A DNA stretch of 64,000 bases from Neobacillus mesonae (GCF_023715155.1 NZ_JAMBNQ010000011.1:1-64000); one strand, 5' to 3'. Counted from the stretch's first letter, positions 1 through 8,855 are shown. Numbers and translations are program-made. Notes: generated by a model from the letters alone, not told the origin.

Positions 1-121
1 TTTTAGACATTTACAATGAGCTACATCCCCAGCGGGGATAAGCATGGAGGAGCCGTATGCGATGACCCGCACGTACGGATCTGTGAGAGGCGCATGAAAT
101 TTTTTCATGCGCCTACTCTAT
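1..121 (+). mobile_element. 3' end of a group II intron (domains V and VI)
   Basis: Bases 50-81 fit group II intron domain V: the 5' strand carries the AGC triad (51-53) and the 3' strand ends in TACGGATC. Bases 85-118 fit domain VI: a 12-bp stem (88-99 with 103-114), then an unpaired A at 115 and a basal GAG/CTC pairing, so A115 is the expected branch point. The intron would end near 119-121, directly before a T run, as is typical of class C introns that insert behind terminator stems. Domain V is two bases short at the tip, has no GNRA loop, and places A79 opposite the triad G, so activity is doubtful. The body and any reverse transcriptase lie off the left edge. Confidence 0.75.
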
Positions 122-206
122 TTTTTGAAGAAAATCATGGATTATTTGGATGTGTATATTGAAGAGAAAAATAACAAAATCTAAATTTTAATGGAGGTGA
201 AATTGA

Positions 207-578
207 ATGAAGAAAATGTTATATGGTGTTATTTGTTGTATGTTTCTGCTTTCTCTGACAGCATGCGGTGGAGGAAATGATAAGGACACAACACAAGACA
301 ATGACACCACAACTGAACAAACAGACAAAACAGAGGAAAAAGCACCAGCAACAAACACAGCTGCAGATGGTGAAAAAGTATTCCAAGGAACTTGCGCAGC
401 ATGTCATGGCGGTGATTTAAAAGGCGGTGTGGGTCCTAACTTAACAAAGATTGGTTCTACACACTCAAAGGATGATATTTTAAATATTATCCATAAAGGC
501 CAAGGACAAATGCCGCCTCAAAATCTTTCTGATGCTGATGCTGATGCCGTAGCAACTTGGCTGGCGGCAAAAAAATAA
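207..578 (+). CDS. cccB: Lipoprotein cytochrome c-551 (CccB-like)
   Basis: This is a small membrane-anchored cytochrome c that carries electrons on the outer face of the cytoplasmic membrane, usually to a terminal oxidase. The 123-residue product has a signal peptide with a lipobox ending in Cys20, an acidic Thr/Gln-rich linker (about 24-52), then one class I cytochrome c domain with the haem motif CAACH at 63-67 and the likely axial methionine in QMPP at 102. Size and layout match B. subtilis CccB. The start is supported by GGAGGTG upstream. It is followed by its own terminator, so it is probably monocistronic. Residues for lipidation and haem attachment are all present. Confidence 0.9.
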   Translation: MKKMLYGVICCMFLLSLTACGGGNDKDTTQDNDTTTEQTDKTEEKAPATNTAADGEKVFQGTCAACHGGDLKGGVGPNLTKIGSTHSKDDILNIIHKGQGQMPPQNLSDADADAVATWLAAKK

Positions 579-584
579 ATGAAA

Positions 585-628
585 AAAACCAGAGAGGTAA
601 TTTTTAATGCCTACCTGGTTTTTTTATA
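585..628 (+). terminator. Rho-independent terminator after cccB
   Basis: An AACCAG/CTGGTT stem with an inner AGGTA/TACCT pairing is followed by a run of seven T, just after the cytochrome stop codon. Confidence 0.8.
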
Positions 629-749
629 CCAAATTTTTGCAAAATAGTTCCCAGAGTGAAGAGAAAGTGTTAATATTATTCATAATAATTAGTCGCTGTA
701 GAAACAATTTGGACTAATTGAATTTAGTTTTAAGGGAGACGAGCTTAGT

Positions 750-1919
750 ATGGAATTAACAAGTGCAGAGAAAAAAGGATATTTCGGAGAATTTGGAGGG
801 AGTTTTGTACCTGAAGATTTACAGCTTGTATTAAATGAATTAGAAAATCAATTTTTAAAATACAAGGATGATCCGGAATTTATTAATGAATATCAATATT
901 ATTTGAAAGAATATATCGGCAGGGAAAATCCTTTAACATTTGCTGAAAATTTAACTAAGCAAATTGGGGGAGCAAAAATTTATTTGAAACGTGAGGATTT
1001 AAACCATACGGGTGCCCATAAAATCAATAATGCGATTGGACAAATATTATTGGCAAAAAGAATGGGTGCAAAGCGTATTATTGCAGAAACCGGTGCTGGA
1101 CAGCATGGTGTCGCTACTGCAACAGCTTGTGCAATGTTCGGCATGGAATGTGTCATTTACATGGGGAAAGTAGACACAGAACGGCAGGCTTTAAACGTAT
1201 TCCGGATGGAATTATTAGGAGCAAAAGTTATACCTGTGACAAAAGGGCAGGGACGTTTAAAGGATGCAGTGGATGAGGCTTTAGATGACTTAGTCCGGAA
1301 TTATAAAACTACTTTTTATTTATTAGGATCAGCAGTCGGTCCACATCCATATCCATCGATTGTTAAACATTTTCAATCAATCATTAGCGAAGAGTCAAAA
1401 CGTCAAATCCTAGAAAAAGAAGGAAAGCTTCCAACTGCCGTTGTTGCCTGTACGGGAGGTGGAAGTAATGCCATTGGCGCATTTGCTCATTATATTGATG
1501 AAGAAGATGTTCGTTTAGTCGGTGTTGAGCCTGCGGAGGCCGCAACATTAACAGAAGGTGTTCCGGCAGTCATTCATGGATTTAAATGCATTACGATTCT
1601 TGATGAAAATGGCGAGCCCAAACCAACGTTCTCCATTGCAGCAGGTTTAGATTATCCCGGCGTCGGCCCGGAACATAGTTTCCTAAAAGTTAGCGGCAGG
1701 GCAGAATATGTGACTGTAACAGGACAGGAGGCATTAGAAGCATTCCAGATGTTAAGTAAGGTAGAAGGAATTATTCCTGCTCTTGAAAGCTCACATGCGG
1801 TTGCCTATGCAGTTAAATTGGCAAAAGAATTGACTCCTAATGATGTTTTAATTGTCAATCTTTCTGGGCGCGGAGACAAAGATGTTGAACAAGTTTTTGG
1901 CATGATAAACAAAAAATAA
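750..1919 (+). CDS. trpB: Tryptophan synthase beta chain, standalone
   Basis: TrpB joins indole and L-serine to make tryptophan using pyridoxal phosphate. The 389-residue product has the family's full length. It shows the PLP lysine in HTGAHK (Lys91), the catalytic glutamate in AETGAGQHG (Glu113) and the phosphate-binding GGGSN loop (236-240). The N-terminal FGGSFVPE block is the TrpB1 type. No other trp gene (trpA, trpC, trpD, trpE, trpF) lies nearby: cytochrome c is upstream and the desaturase downstream, each behind a terminator. It may be an indole-scavenging second copy or a gene displaced from the operon. AAGGGAG lies ahead of the ATG. No tryptophan-rich leader was noticed in the short upstream gap. 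Confidence 0.93.
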   Translation: MELTSAEKKGYFGEFGGSFVPEDLQLVLNELENQFLKYKDDPEFINEYQYYLKEYIGRENPLTFAENLTKQIGGAKIYLKREDLNHTGAHKINNAIGQILLAKRMGAKRIIAETGAGQHGVATATACAMFGMECVIYMGKVDTERQALNVFRMELLGAKVIPVTKGQGRLKDAVDEALDDLVRNYKTTFYLLGSAVGPHPYPSIVKHFQSIISEESKRQILEKEGKLPTAVVACTGGGSNAIGAFAHYIDEEDVRLVGVEPAEAATLTEGVPAVIHGFKCITILDENGEPKPTFSIAAGLDYPGVGPEHSFLKVSGRAEYVTVTGQEALEAFQMLSKVEGIIPALESSHAVAYAVKLAKELTPNDVLIVNLSGRGDKDVEQVFGMINKK

Positions 1920-1931
1920 CCATGTTTTTTT

Positions 1932-1960
1932 GGGCGATTCAATGTGAGTCGCCCTTTTAA
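1932..1960 (+). terminator. Terminator after trpB
   Basis: A GGGCGA/TCGCCC stem with an 11-base loop and a short T run, directly after the trpB stop. Confidence 0.8.
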
Positions 1961-1971
1961 TTAGACATCAT

Positions 1972-2037
1972 ATGACATTTGTCATGTTTTGGGCATGACA
2001 TGTATGTCTGCAAAGATCTTTTTTCTTCCACTATAAT
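1972..2037 (+). promoter_or_regulatory. des promoter with tandem palindromic DesR-type operator
   Basis: A perfect palindrome ATGACATTTGTCAT (1972-1985) and a second one GACATGTATGTC (1997-2008) lie 22 bases apart start to start. A consensus -10 TATAAT (2032-2037) follows, with no good -35 at the right spacing. An activator-dependent promoter just upstream of des, and in front of the desK-desR genes, fits DesR binding. That DesR binds here is inferred from position and symmetry. Confidence 0.7.
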
Positions 2038-2070
2038 GTTAGTATCAAATAGTGGAAGGGAATTCTGTTC

Positions 2071-3087
2071 ATGATGAATGATAAACAAAGAAATTTGCGA
2101 AAACAGATGGCTCCATATGAAAAGTCAAATAAAATAGCGAGTATTTGGCAAATATTAAATACAATTGTACCCTTTTTTGTTTTTTGGTTTTTAGGCTATA
2201 AAAGCCTTTCCATTTCATATTTCCTTACATTAGTGTTTGCTGTGGCTGCAGCAGGTTTCCTGGTGCGGAGCTTTATTATTTTTCACGATTGCTGCCATTA
2301 CTCTTTCTTTAAGAGCCGGAAGGCAAATAAAATACTTGGCACATTAACCGGGATTCTGACGTTATTTCCCTTTAGCCAGTGGCAGCATGACCATTCTGTT
2401 CACCATGCAACCAGCAGTAATCTTGATAAGAGGGGAACAGGAGATATATGGGTTCTTACTGTAAGGGAATATATGGAAGCTTCTGCGTGGAAAAAGCTGC
2501 AGTATCGTTTATACCGCAATCCATTTGTCATGTTTATTTTAGGTCCCATTTATGTGTTTTTAATTAAAAATCGATTCAACCGAAAAGGGGCAAGATTGAA
2601 TGAGAAATGGAATACGTATCTGATAAATCTATCCATCATGGCAATTGCAGGGGTAATGTGCTGGTGGATAGGATGGCAGTCTTTTCTGCTAGTAGAAGGA
2701 CCTATCTTCTTGCTTGCCGGTTCTGCTGGTATTTGGCTGTTTTATATCCAACATACATTTGAAGATTCCTATTTTGAAGAGGATAAAGAATGGGATTTTG
2801 TTCTAGCTGCTGTGGAGGGAAGTTCCTATTATAAATTGCCTAAGCTGCTTCAATGGTTGACTGGTAATATTGGCTATCACCATGTACATCACTTAAGCCC
2901 AAGGGTGCCTAATTATAAGCTGGAAGAGGCCCATAATAATACTCCGCCGCTTCAGTATGTACCAACCATAACACTTAAAACCAGCTTATCTTCTCTGAAG
3001 TTCCATTTATGGGATGAACAGCAAAGGAAATTTGTTAGGTTTAGAGAAGCAGAGTCTTCCCTTAGAATAAATAGTATTAAGGGATAA
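2071..3087 (+). CDS. des: Membrane acyl-lipid fatty acid desaturase (Des)
   Basis: Des introduces double bonds into acyl chains of existing membrane phospholipids after cold shock (delta-5 in B. subtilis). The 338-residue protein shows the three histidine boxes that hold the di-iron centre: HDCCH (72-76), HDHSVHH (106-112) and HHVHH (270-274). Hydrophobic stretches lie between the first two boxes' flanks and around 190-225. It heads an apparent operon with the DesK sensor and DesR regulator, which in B. subtilis switch this gene on when the membrane becomes ordered. The start is ATG with AAGGGAA upstream; a second ATG follows immediately at 2074. Confidence 0.93.
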   Translation: MMNDKQRNLRKQMAPYEKSNKIASIWQILNTIVPFFVFWFLGYKSLSISYFLTLVFAVAAAGFLVRSFIIFHDCCHYSFFKSRKANKILGTLTGILTLFPFSQWQHDHSVHHATSSNLDKRGTGDIWVLTVREYMEASAWKKLQYRLYRNPFVMFILGPIYVFLIKNRFNRKGARLNEKWNTYLINLSIMAIAGVMCWWIGWQSFLLVEGPIFLLAGSAGIWLFYIQHTFEDSYFEEDKEWDFVLAAVEGSSYYKLPKLLQWLTGNIGYHHVHHLSPRVPNYKLEEAHNNTPPLQYVPTITLKTSLSSLKFHLWDEQQRKFVRFREAESSLRINSIKG

Positions 3088-3119
3088 GGACGTAAGGTAA
3101 ACAACAGAAGGTGATTCAT

Positions 3120-4280
3120 GTGAAAAAAGAATTGGAGCCAACTATAAAAAAGTATTTTACATTTCAAAGAAGTAACGGCATAGCTCCATATATATGGACA
3201 GTTCTTTGTATTTTGCCGTTTTACTTTATTTTTCAAGCACCTTCAACCATTCAAATCGTTCTTGGAATATTGCTCACATTAACCTTCTTTATTCTTTACC
3301 GGATAGCATTTATCTCAAAGGGCTGGCCGGTCTATCTTTGGACAATGATTTTGATTGCGATTTCAATTACAGCTACCAGCCTTTTCAGCTATGTTTATTT
3401 TGCTTTTTTCTTAGCTTACTTTCTTGGCAACATAAAAGACCGTGTTGCCTTTTTTACCTTATATTTTATACATTTATTGAGTACCTCCGTCTCCATCAAC
3501 TATGGGATTGTTATGCATGAAAAACTATTTTTACAGCAGCTGCCCTTTATAATTATTATCTGGGTAAGTGTGATCCTCCTCCCTTTTAGCATTCATAACC
3601 GTAAAGAGCGGGGACAGCTGGAAGAAAAGCTGGAAGATGCCAACAAACGGATTTCAGAGCTTGTTAAATTAGAAGAACGTCATCGGATTGCCCGTGACCT
3701 TCATGATACATTAGGTCAAAAGCTTTCTTTAATCGGTTTGAAGTCTGATTTAGCAAGGAAACTGATCACCAAAAACCCTGAACAAGCTAAATGTGAATTA
3801 AAGGATGTACAGCAGACTGCACGTACGGCTTTAAGTGAAGTACGAAAAATGGTATCATCCATGCGCGGGATTCGGTTAAAGGATGAACTGCAGCGAGTTA
3901 AGCAAATGCTCCAGGCAGCCCAAATTCACCTAGAAATAGAAGGTGATTTTTCACCTAAAAAGATCTCCTTGTTAACCGAGAATATTTTAAGCATGTGTTT
4001 AAAAGAGGCGGTTAATAATGTCGTTAAACACAGCGGTGCAGATCATTGTGTTATTACCTTAAATCAGACATGGAAAGAAGTAGTGATGAAGGTAATGGAC
4101 GATGGGAATTTTAATAAAATAGACGGGGCATTGGAAGATGGTAATGGATTGATTGGTATGAGAGAGCGTCTTGAGTTCATTAATGGGAATCTTGAGCTTT
4201 ATACCAATGAAGGAACGACTTTAATCATAAAGGTTCCCAATGATGTTAAACCAGGTGTGAAGGAGGGAGAAAATGATTAA
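3120..4280 (+). CDS. desK: Membrane-thickness sensor histidine kinase DesK
   Basis: DesK senses lipid order in the membrane and controls DesR phosphorylation. The N-terminal part has about five transmembrane segments (roughly residues 23-160), followed by a coiled linker and a HisKA_3 dimerisation domain. The phospho-acceptor is in RIARDLHDTLGQ (His195 from this start), and an ATPase domain ends with GNGLIGMRERLEF. The sequence follows B. subtilis DesK closely over its length. GTG at 3120 is preferred because AAGGTG lies six to seven bases upstream; an in-frame GTG at 3111 overlaps that ribosome site. Its 3' end overlaps desR by eight bases, indicating translational coupling. Confidence 0.93.
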   Translation: MKKELEPTIKKYFTFQRSNGIAPYIWTVLCILPFYFIFQAPSTIQIVLGILLTLTFFILYRIAFISKGWPVYLWTMILIAISITATSLFSYVYFAFFLAYFLGNIKDRVAFFTLYFIHLLSTSVSINYGIVMHEKLFLQQLPFIIIIWVSVILLPFSIHNRKERGQLEEKLEDANKRISELVKLEERHRIARDLHDTLGQKLSLIGLKSDLARKLITKNPEQAKCELKDVQQTARTALSEVRKMVSSMRGIRLKDELQRVKQMLQAAQIHLEIEGDFSPKKISLLTENILSMCLKEAVNNVVKHSGADHCVITLNQTWKEVVMKVMDDGNFNKIDGALEDGNGLIGMRERLEFINGNLELYTNEGTTLIIKVPNDVKPGVKEGEND

Positions 4281-4872
4281 AATAGTGATTGCAGAAGACC
4301 AGCAAATGCTTTTGGGGGCCTTTGGATCCTTGTTGAATTTAGAAGAGGATATGGAAGTAATTGGGCTTGCATCTAATGGTAATGAGGCGGTAGCGCTGGT
4401 TAAAAAGCTAAGCCCTGATATTTGCATAATGGATATAGAAATGCCTGGAAAAACCGGGCTGGAGGCGGCAGAAGAACTGAAAGGATTAAATTGCAGGCTG
4501 ATTATTTTAACAACCTTCGCCCGCTCTGGTTATTTTCAGCGTGCCCTAAAGGCAGGGGTGAGCGGGTATTTGTTAAAGGACAGTCCAAGTGATGAACTGG
4601 CAAAAGCAATCAGGAGTGTTATGGCAGGCAGGAGAATATATGCACCAGAACTAATGGATGATGTGTATGGCGAAGAAAATCCATTAACAGATCGTGAAAA
4701 AGAGGTGCTCGAACTGATTGCTGATGGGAAAAATACGAAGGAAATTGCTGAAGAGCTGCGTATAAAGACCGGAACTGTTCGAAATTATATATCCGTTATT
4801 CTTGATAAACTTGAGGTAAAAAACAGAATTGAGGCTATAACCCAATTTAAAGAAAAAGGCTGGTTTAAATAA
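4273..4872 (+). CDS. desR: NarL-family response regulator DesR
   Basis: DesR is the DNA-binding partner of DesK and activates des when phosphorylated. The receiver domain (about 1-120) carries the phospho-acceptor Asp54 in CIMDIEMPG. The C-terminal LuxR-type helix-turn-helix (about 135-195) begins with LTDREKEVLELIADG and includes KTGTVRNYIS. At 199 residues it matches the B. subtilis protein. It overlaps desK and is last in the operon. Its likely target is the pair of palindromes at 1972-2008. No clear T-tailed terminator follows. Confidence 0.94.
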   Translation: MIKIVIAEDQQMLLGAFGSLLNLEEDMEVIGLASNGNEAVALVKKLSPDICIMDIEMPGKTGLEAAEELKGLNCRLIILTTFARSGYFQRALKAGVSGYLLKDSPSDELAKAIRSVMAGRRIYAPELMDDVYGEENPLTDREKEVLELIADGKNTKEIAEELRIKTGTVRNYISVILDKLEVKNRIEAITQFKEKGWFK

Positions 4873-4913
4873 GACTTAATGACCTTGTACAATACGCGGC
4901 CTGACCATTTAAA

Positions 4914-5762
4914 TTAATGATCGGCCGCAATGGCTTCCCCTTCTAGGAACCCCTTTATATATTCAAATATCTCTATTGGCCGTTCCTCAGGGATAGCATG
5001 ACCAGTCTCTTTAAGAACGATCAGTTCGGAATTAGTTAGATCTTTTTTGAGTTTTTCTCCAAACTTTAACGGTATGGATTTATCATGGTCCCCCCAAATT
5101 AATAAACACGGTGTTTTTATTTGATTGAGAATTTTACGTGGAAGGTCTCCCTCACGGTCACGAATCATTCTCGTCAGGGCTTTAAATATCTCATCCTTTA
5201 AAAACGGTTCCAGATATCCGTTAATCATTTCCTCATTAATAATAGATTGATTATAGAGGGCATCCTGCAAATTTCTTCTTACTCCTGTTCTGGCAAACCA
5301 ATATTTCACAAATCGATCGAAATAAGGCAGATAACTAGTTAAAATCAGCGGGATTTTTGACCTTTTTAAATACGCTGAACTGCATAGCAGGATCGCTCTA
5401 TCAGCAAGTTCCTGTCTTAAATGCAATATATTTAAAACAATTTGCCCGCCCATAGAGTGGCCGATAAAAATCATTTTTTTCAAATCAAATGAATCAGTTA
5501 ATTTAATAACGGTTTCAGCTATATTTTTATAAGAATATACATATTGATTGCATTTTGCACTTTTGCCAAATGGGGGAAGATCAATAGAAAGTACCTGATA
5601 TTCTTTTTTTAATAAAGAAATCAAATGGCGAAACGTAAACGTGGATGAAAGAAAACCATGAAGCAGGACAAATGTCTTGCTGGACGATGGTCTAGGATAG
5701 AATTCATAATAAACAGCTATGTTATTTACCGTTTTGTGACCGGAAAATACCTCTTGTTCCAT
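4914..5762 (-). CDS. yugF: Alpha/beta hydrolase, YugF family
   Basis: A cytoplasmic alpha/beta-fold hydrolase with unknown natural substrate. The 282-residue product has the oxyanion block LLHGFLSS near 33-40, the nucleophile elbow GHSMGG (Ser103), the acid in WGDHDKSIP (Asp227) and the base in ETGHAIPEERP (His255), so the triad is complete. Blocks such as IDLPPFGKSAK and RDREGDLP correspond to B. subtilis YugF. It is convergent with desR and has no co-directional neighbour, so it is probably transcribed alone. The ATG is preceded by AAGGA. The family call is firm; the symbol rests on recalled similarity. Confidence 0.85.
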   Translation of the reverse strand: MEQEVFSGHKTVNNIAVYYEFYPRPSSSKTFVLLHGFLSSTFTFRHLISLLKKEYQVLSIDLPPFGKSAKCNQYVYSYKNIAETVIKLTDSFDLKKMIFIGHSMGGQIVLNILHLRQELADRAILLCSSAYLKRSKIPLILTSYLPYFDRFVKYWFARTGVRRNLQDALYNQSIINEEMINGYLEPFLKDEIFKALTRMIRDREGDLPRKILNQIKTPCLLIWGDHDKSIPLKFGEKLKKDLTNSELIVLKETGHAIPEERPIEIFEYIKGFLEGEAIAADH

Positions 5763-5911
5763 TTATCCTTCACTCCTGAGTTTCATTAAAATTGATGAGA
5801 TTAATGTACCCAATTTTTATATCTTTACACCATTCATGGCTGAAAAAAAGGCGTAAGGATAATGCAAGAAGCATTACCAAAATTTTTTTTAAAAAATTTT
5901 CAATAAAATGG

Positions 5912-5940
5912 TTGAATTTTCTGAAAAATACTAGTATAAT
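5912..5940 (+). promoter_or_regulatory. SigA-type promoter for the IDEAL-domain gene
   Basis: TTGAAT (5912-5917) and TATAAT (5935-5940) are 17 bases apart, 28 bases before the start codon of the small downstream gene. Confidence 0.7.
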
Positions 5941-5968
5941 AAAAAAAAGCTCAAGGAGTTGATTTCCA

Positions 5969-6163
5969 ATGGAAAAGAAGTTACTTCATTCACCACAACA
6001 GCCAATTGAGATGACGGATTCTGAGTTTGCAGAGATGTTTTTAAAACATGCCCTTACCCAGTTTAAAAAGGAGAAGATTCTAAAGGAAATCGACAAGACA
6101 CTAAAAGAAGGAAATAAGGCACGATTCCTTCTTTTAACAGAAGAATTGAAAAAGATTTCTTAA
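5969..6163 (+). CDS. Small IDEAL-domain protein
   Basis: A 64-residue hydrophilic protein. Its C-terminal half (about 34-63) resembles the IDEAL domain, a short helical module found in several Bacillus proteins such as YpiB and YozD: KEIDKTLKEGNKARFLLLTEELKK. No catalytic residues are apparent and no function is known. CAAGGAG lies at a suitable distance before the ATG and a good promoter lies upstream. It ends ahead of a bidirectional terminator shared with the convergent membrane protein gene. Confidence 0.75.
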   Translation: MEKKLLHSPQQPIEMTDSEFAEMFLKHALTQFKKEKILKEIDKTLKEGNKARFLLLTEELKKIS

Positions 6164-6252
6164 TGGACTGCTAACAAATTTGACTTTGGAAATAAGGGAC
6201 CCTGTCAAATTGGACGGGGTCTCTTGGCCTGTAGTTAAACTCTTTATATATG

Positions 6253-6293
6253 AAAAAGCTCTGCTGCAAAACCTCTGACAGCAGAGCTTTTTT
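6253..6293. terminator. Bidirectional terminator
   Basis: A strong AAGCTCTGCTG/CAGCAGAGCTT stem is flanked by A5 on the left and T6 on the right, between two convergent genes. A weaker GACCCTGTC/GACGGGGTC hairpin lies at about 6199-6222 without a T run. Confidence 0.85.
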
Positions 6294-6336
6294 GTCCCTT
6301 TAATGGATGTTATAGTCCTAAATTTTATTTGGGTCA

Positions 6337-6975
6337 TTATAATGCAACGCTGTGCCTGCCTTTATCCATTTTCTTCTTCACAGCCTTAACAAGGATTCTA
6401 AATAGTTTTAATGAGCGCTGAAAAACAGGACTTTGGATAAATGTATACACAAACGTGGCAATAAATACTGGGCCGCCTAATAATAAGCCAATAATCAATA
6501 CAAGGCTCTCAACGATTATTCGGGCATAACTGACTGATAATTTGGTCTTATCGGAAATAGATAACATAAAACCATCCCTCGGACCAGCGCCGATCCCTGC
6601 AGCCACATACATACCGCCGCCTATGCCGGTGATAACAATGGCACATAAAAGTATCAAATAATCAATCCATGTATTTGAGGCTTTTGGTAAAATGTCCAGC
6701 CATAGAAAAAAGTCCATTATAGGCCCAATAGATATGGCATTTAAAAATGTTCCAATATTAATATATCTTCTATCAATAAAGAAAGAGATTAGAATTAGAA
6801 CGAGACCGCAAACAACACCCCAGGTGCCTATCGTAAATCCGAAATGCTGATAAAGTGCAACATTAAGAACTTCCCATGGGTGAAGCCCGATGTATTTTAC
6901 CTTTACTGCGATAGCATTACCCAGTCCAAAAAAGATTAGCCCTAAAAAAAATAGTAGATACTGAAACAGTCTCAC
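6337..6975 (-). CDS. YczE/YyaS/YitT-family membrane protein
   Basis: An integral membrane protein of about 212 residues with five or so hydrophobic segments. The glycine-rich block GIGGGMYVAAGIGAGPRDGFM is characteristic of the YczE/YyaS family, whose transported or bound partner is not established. The tail is basic (KAVKKKMDKGRH), placing it in the cytoplasm. GTG at 6975 is chosen because AGGAGG lies seven bases upstream; an in-frame GTG at 6999 would put that site inside the gene. It stands alone, convergent with the IDEAL gene. Confidence 0.78.
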   Translation of the reverse strand: MRLFQYLLFFLGLIFFGLGNAIAVKVKYIGLHPWEVLNVALYQHFGFTIGTWGVVCGLVLILISFFIDRRYINIGTFLNAISIGPIMDFFLWLDILPKASNTWIDYLILLCAIVITGIGGGMYVAAGIGAGPRDGFMLSISDKTKLSVSYARIIVESLVLIIGLLLGGPVFIATFVYTFIQSPVFQRSLKLFRILVKAVKKKMDKGRHSVAL

Positions 6976-7212
6976 CCAAGTACCTCCTGCTTCTAACACA
7001 TCAGGTTTTCTGAATTTTCAAATCTGCCATTTTATCATAAAGCACTCTTCCAATTTTTTCAATGATGAATGGCTGATTTAATATGAAAAAATAGTTATCT
7101 GAATGAAGAGCGAAATCATGAAAACCTTCTAAAATTGATTTTTTGACATATATCTTTTAAAAAGGCCTTTAAACATTCGAAGGTTCTATTATGATATGAA
7201 AAGAGGGGAAGC

Positions 7213-7662
7213 ATGCCAAGCGGGACACATCAAGTTGAACTAGATCTTCCTATTGATCAAATTTGGAACTTTGTCAAGGATATGGATAATTGGGCTCCGT
7301 TAGTACCAAATTACATTCACCATGAAAAGATTACGGAAAGGCAGTCTACATGGGAATTTAAAAGTGATATCGGCCTGTTAAAAAAGAAAATAAGTTTAAT
7401 CCTTGATATAACAGAATGGCAGGAGCCTAACAGAGTGAGCTTTGATTTAAAAGGAAAAAGCGAAAAGTACACTGGAAAAGGATACTTCGAGGCTAGGGCG
7501 ATTAATGTAAACAGGACAAAACTGACTGGATTCCTTGAAGTAAATGCAACTGGGAAAATTGGGAATGTAGTAAATTCTAAATTGGAAGCAGCTCTCCCTA
7601 AAGCAGTGGAAGAAATGGCGGAAACAATTTGTACCACCCTTGGAAATTTAAAAAGCGTGTAA
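7213..7662 (+). CDS. SRPBCC / CoxG-like protein
   Basis: A 149-residue protein of the START/SRPBCC helix-grip fold, most like the CoxG/YndB group: an N-terminal strand and DLPIDQIWNFVKDMDNWAPLVP helix-turn, several beta strands, then a long C-terminal amphipathic helix (about 122-147). These domains bind hydrophobic ligands; no ligand or pathway can be assigned here. It is a single gene with GAGGGGAAG before the ATG, followed by a perfect 10-bp hairpin. Confidence 0.72.
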   Translation: MPSGTHQVELDLPIDQIWNFVKDMDNWAPLVPNYIHHEKITERQSTWEFKSDIGLLKKKISLILDITEWQEPNRVSFDLKGKSEKYTGKGYFEARAINVNRTKLTGFLEVNATGKIGNVVNSKLEAALPKAVEEMAETICTTLGNLKSV

Positions 7663-7690
7663 CGGTCTTATAAAATAACAAACAGTACAC

Positions 7691-7720
7691 AAACTCTTCA
7701 GATTTATTGCTGAAGAGTTT
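7691..7720 (+). terminator. Hairpin after the SRPBCC gene
   Basis: A perfect AAACTCTTCA/TGAAGAGTTT inverted repeat with a 10-base loop. The flanking T run is short (TTTACTT), so termination is likely but weaker than at other sites. Confidence 0.55.
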
Positions 7721-8277
7721 ACTTATGAGGGGCAGACCAATAATAACCGTTAAAATCATGGTTCATTCGCACGTTTTTTTACTAAATTCTAAGGATAAAT
7801 AACATTTAGTATTGGAAGCTGAATCTGAGTGAATCAAGCATCTAGGGAAGCCAATCAAGACAATTGGCGGCTTAAATTAGTTAAATGGATCACCATTATG
7901 AGTAACCAATGAGATGGGCTGCTCGAATTTAATTGTTAGAACAACACGCCGTCCCCTTACAATCCCCGCTTTCTATAAATCAGATCAAATCCATATACCC
8001 TTCAATAAATTTTTTTCCTTTTTGATGTACTCCGAAATTCCTTATGTGAAAAAATCATTAAAAACACCATTAAACCTTGTTAATACAATAAGATTGCACA
8101 CGCTATTCGATAAGTGAGAAAGCGGGTGTGCTGCATTGTTAATCCATTGTTTGCCCTCCTAATGTAAAGTAGTTTTTGTTCCTTTACAAATTATTATGAA
8201 GGATGCCTATACCATCTATCTTGAATAGAATATCCTAAAATAAGGTGAATTGAGATTGAACAGGGAGGGGGATAGGA
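7721..8277. other. 557-base gap without a supported gene
   Basis: No reading frame with both a ribosome site and plausible composition was found; a 67-codon frame at 7914-8117 lacks either. A GCCAAT/ATTGGC hairpin lies near 7853-7874. The end of the gap holds the ribosome site GGGAGGGGG for the coat protein gene. No sporulation sigma consensus could be fixed with confidence. Confidence 0.5.
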
Positions 8278-8700
8278 ATGGATAGGCATAAGGAAAGCTG
8301 CTTCTGCTCTGAGATGCAGCAGCTTTTAGAGGAGCAGGGAAAACTGTCATTCAAAGATTTTCGCTTTGTGTGCGAATCTATAGGATATGACACAATCCCA
8401 TTTATTCTCTCTAATCAAAAATGCCGCTTTGAAGCCTTTGGCATAAATGGAAAAGGCAAGTGTTTTGTTACTCCGGTCTTCAGGCTGGAAAAACTCGACA
8501 CAAAACATTGCTGTGCAACCCTTTCACTTCTGGAACCTGTTGATATGGATGGCTGTCCGATTGATCTTTGTGAGGAAGTTTATTCATTGTTAAAAACGGA
8601 TAATTGCCTAATCATTGATTTAAGTTGTTTCTGTGCAATTCAACCATTATCTCCTAAATTAGTCGACCGGCCATTGCCGATTATTGAACCAAAATGTTAA
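8278..8700 (+). CDS. cotZ: Spore coat protein, CotY/CotZ (ExsY) family
   Basis: A cysteine-rich 140-residue structural protein of the spore crust/exosporium family. Blocks typical of CotZ, CotY and ExsY are visible: a C-x-C start, DTIPFILSN, FRLEKLDTKHCCATLSLLEP, a C-x(n)-C region and the closing DLSCFCAIQPLSPKLVDRP. Cysteine pairs such as CC at about 81-82 fit disulfide cross-linking of the outer layer. It is followed by two YjcZ-type sporulation miniproteins, so this is a small sporulation locus. Which paralogue it represents (CotY or CotZ) cannot be decided from sequence alone; the symbol is provisional. Confidence 0.82.
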   Translation: MDRHKESCFCSEMQQLLEEQGKLSFKDFRFVCESIGYDTIPFILSNQKCRFEAFGINGKGKCFVTPVFRLEKLDTKHCCATLSLLEPVDMDGCPIDLCEEVYSLLKTDNCLIIDLSCFCAIQPLSPKLVDRPLPIIEPKC

Positions 8701-8734
8701 AAAAGGGTTCATAAAATTTACAAAATGTATCCAG

Positions 8735-8768
8735 TAAGCCTATTAAGATTGGGCTTATTCTTTTTTTG
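8735..8768 (+). terminator. Terminator after the coat protein gene
   Basis: A TAAGCC/GGGCTTA stem with a ten-base loop is followed by ATTC and seven T. Confidence 0.65.
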
Positions 8769-8855
8769 AAAACCAGGTAATTTGGATAAGTGTCTATCGC
8801 ACATTTTTATTTTCATGAATAGGATATATTGACTCTAAAAAAGGAGGTAAAGTAA

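Noticed and set aside
3111-3119. GTG at 3111 as the desK start
   Set aside because: It lies in the ribosome site AAGGTG; the next in-frame GTG at 3120 has proper spacing.
4896-4928. GCGGCC/GGCCGC inverted repeat between desR and yugF
   Set aside because: Only six pairs, no extension, no T run on either side, and it overlaps the yugF stop; termination cannot be supported.
7914-8117. 67-codon open frame in the gap before the coat protein gene
   Set aside because: No ribosome site, A/T-rich composition unlike neighbouring genes, and no recognisable product.
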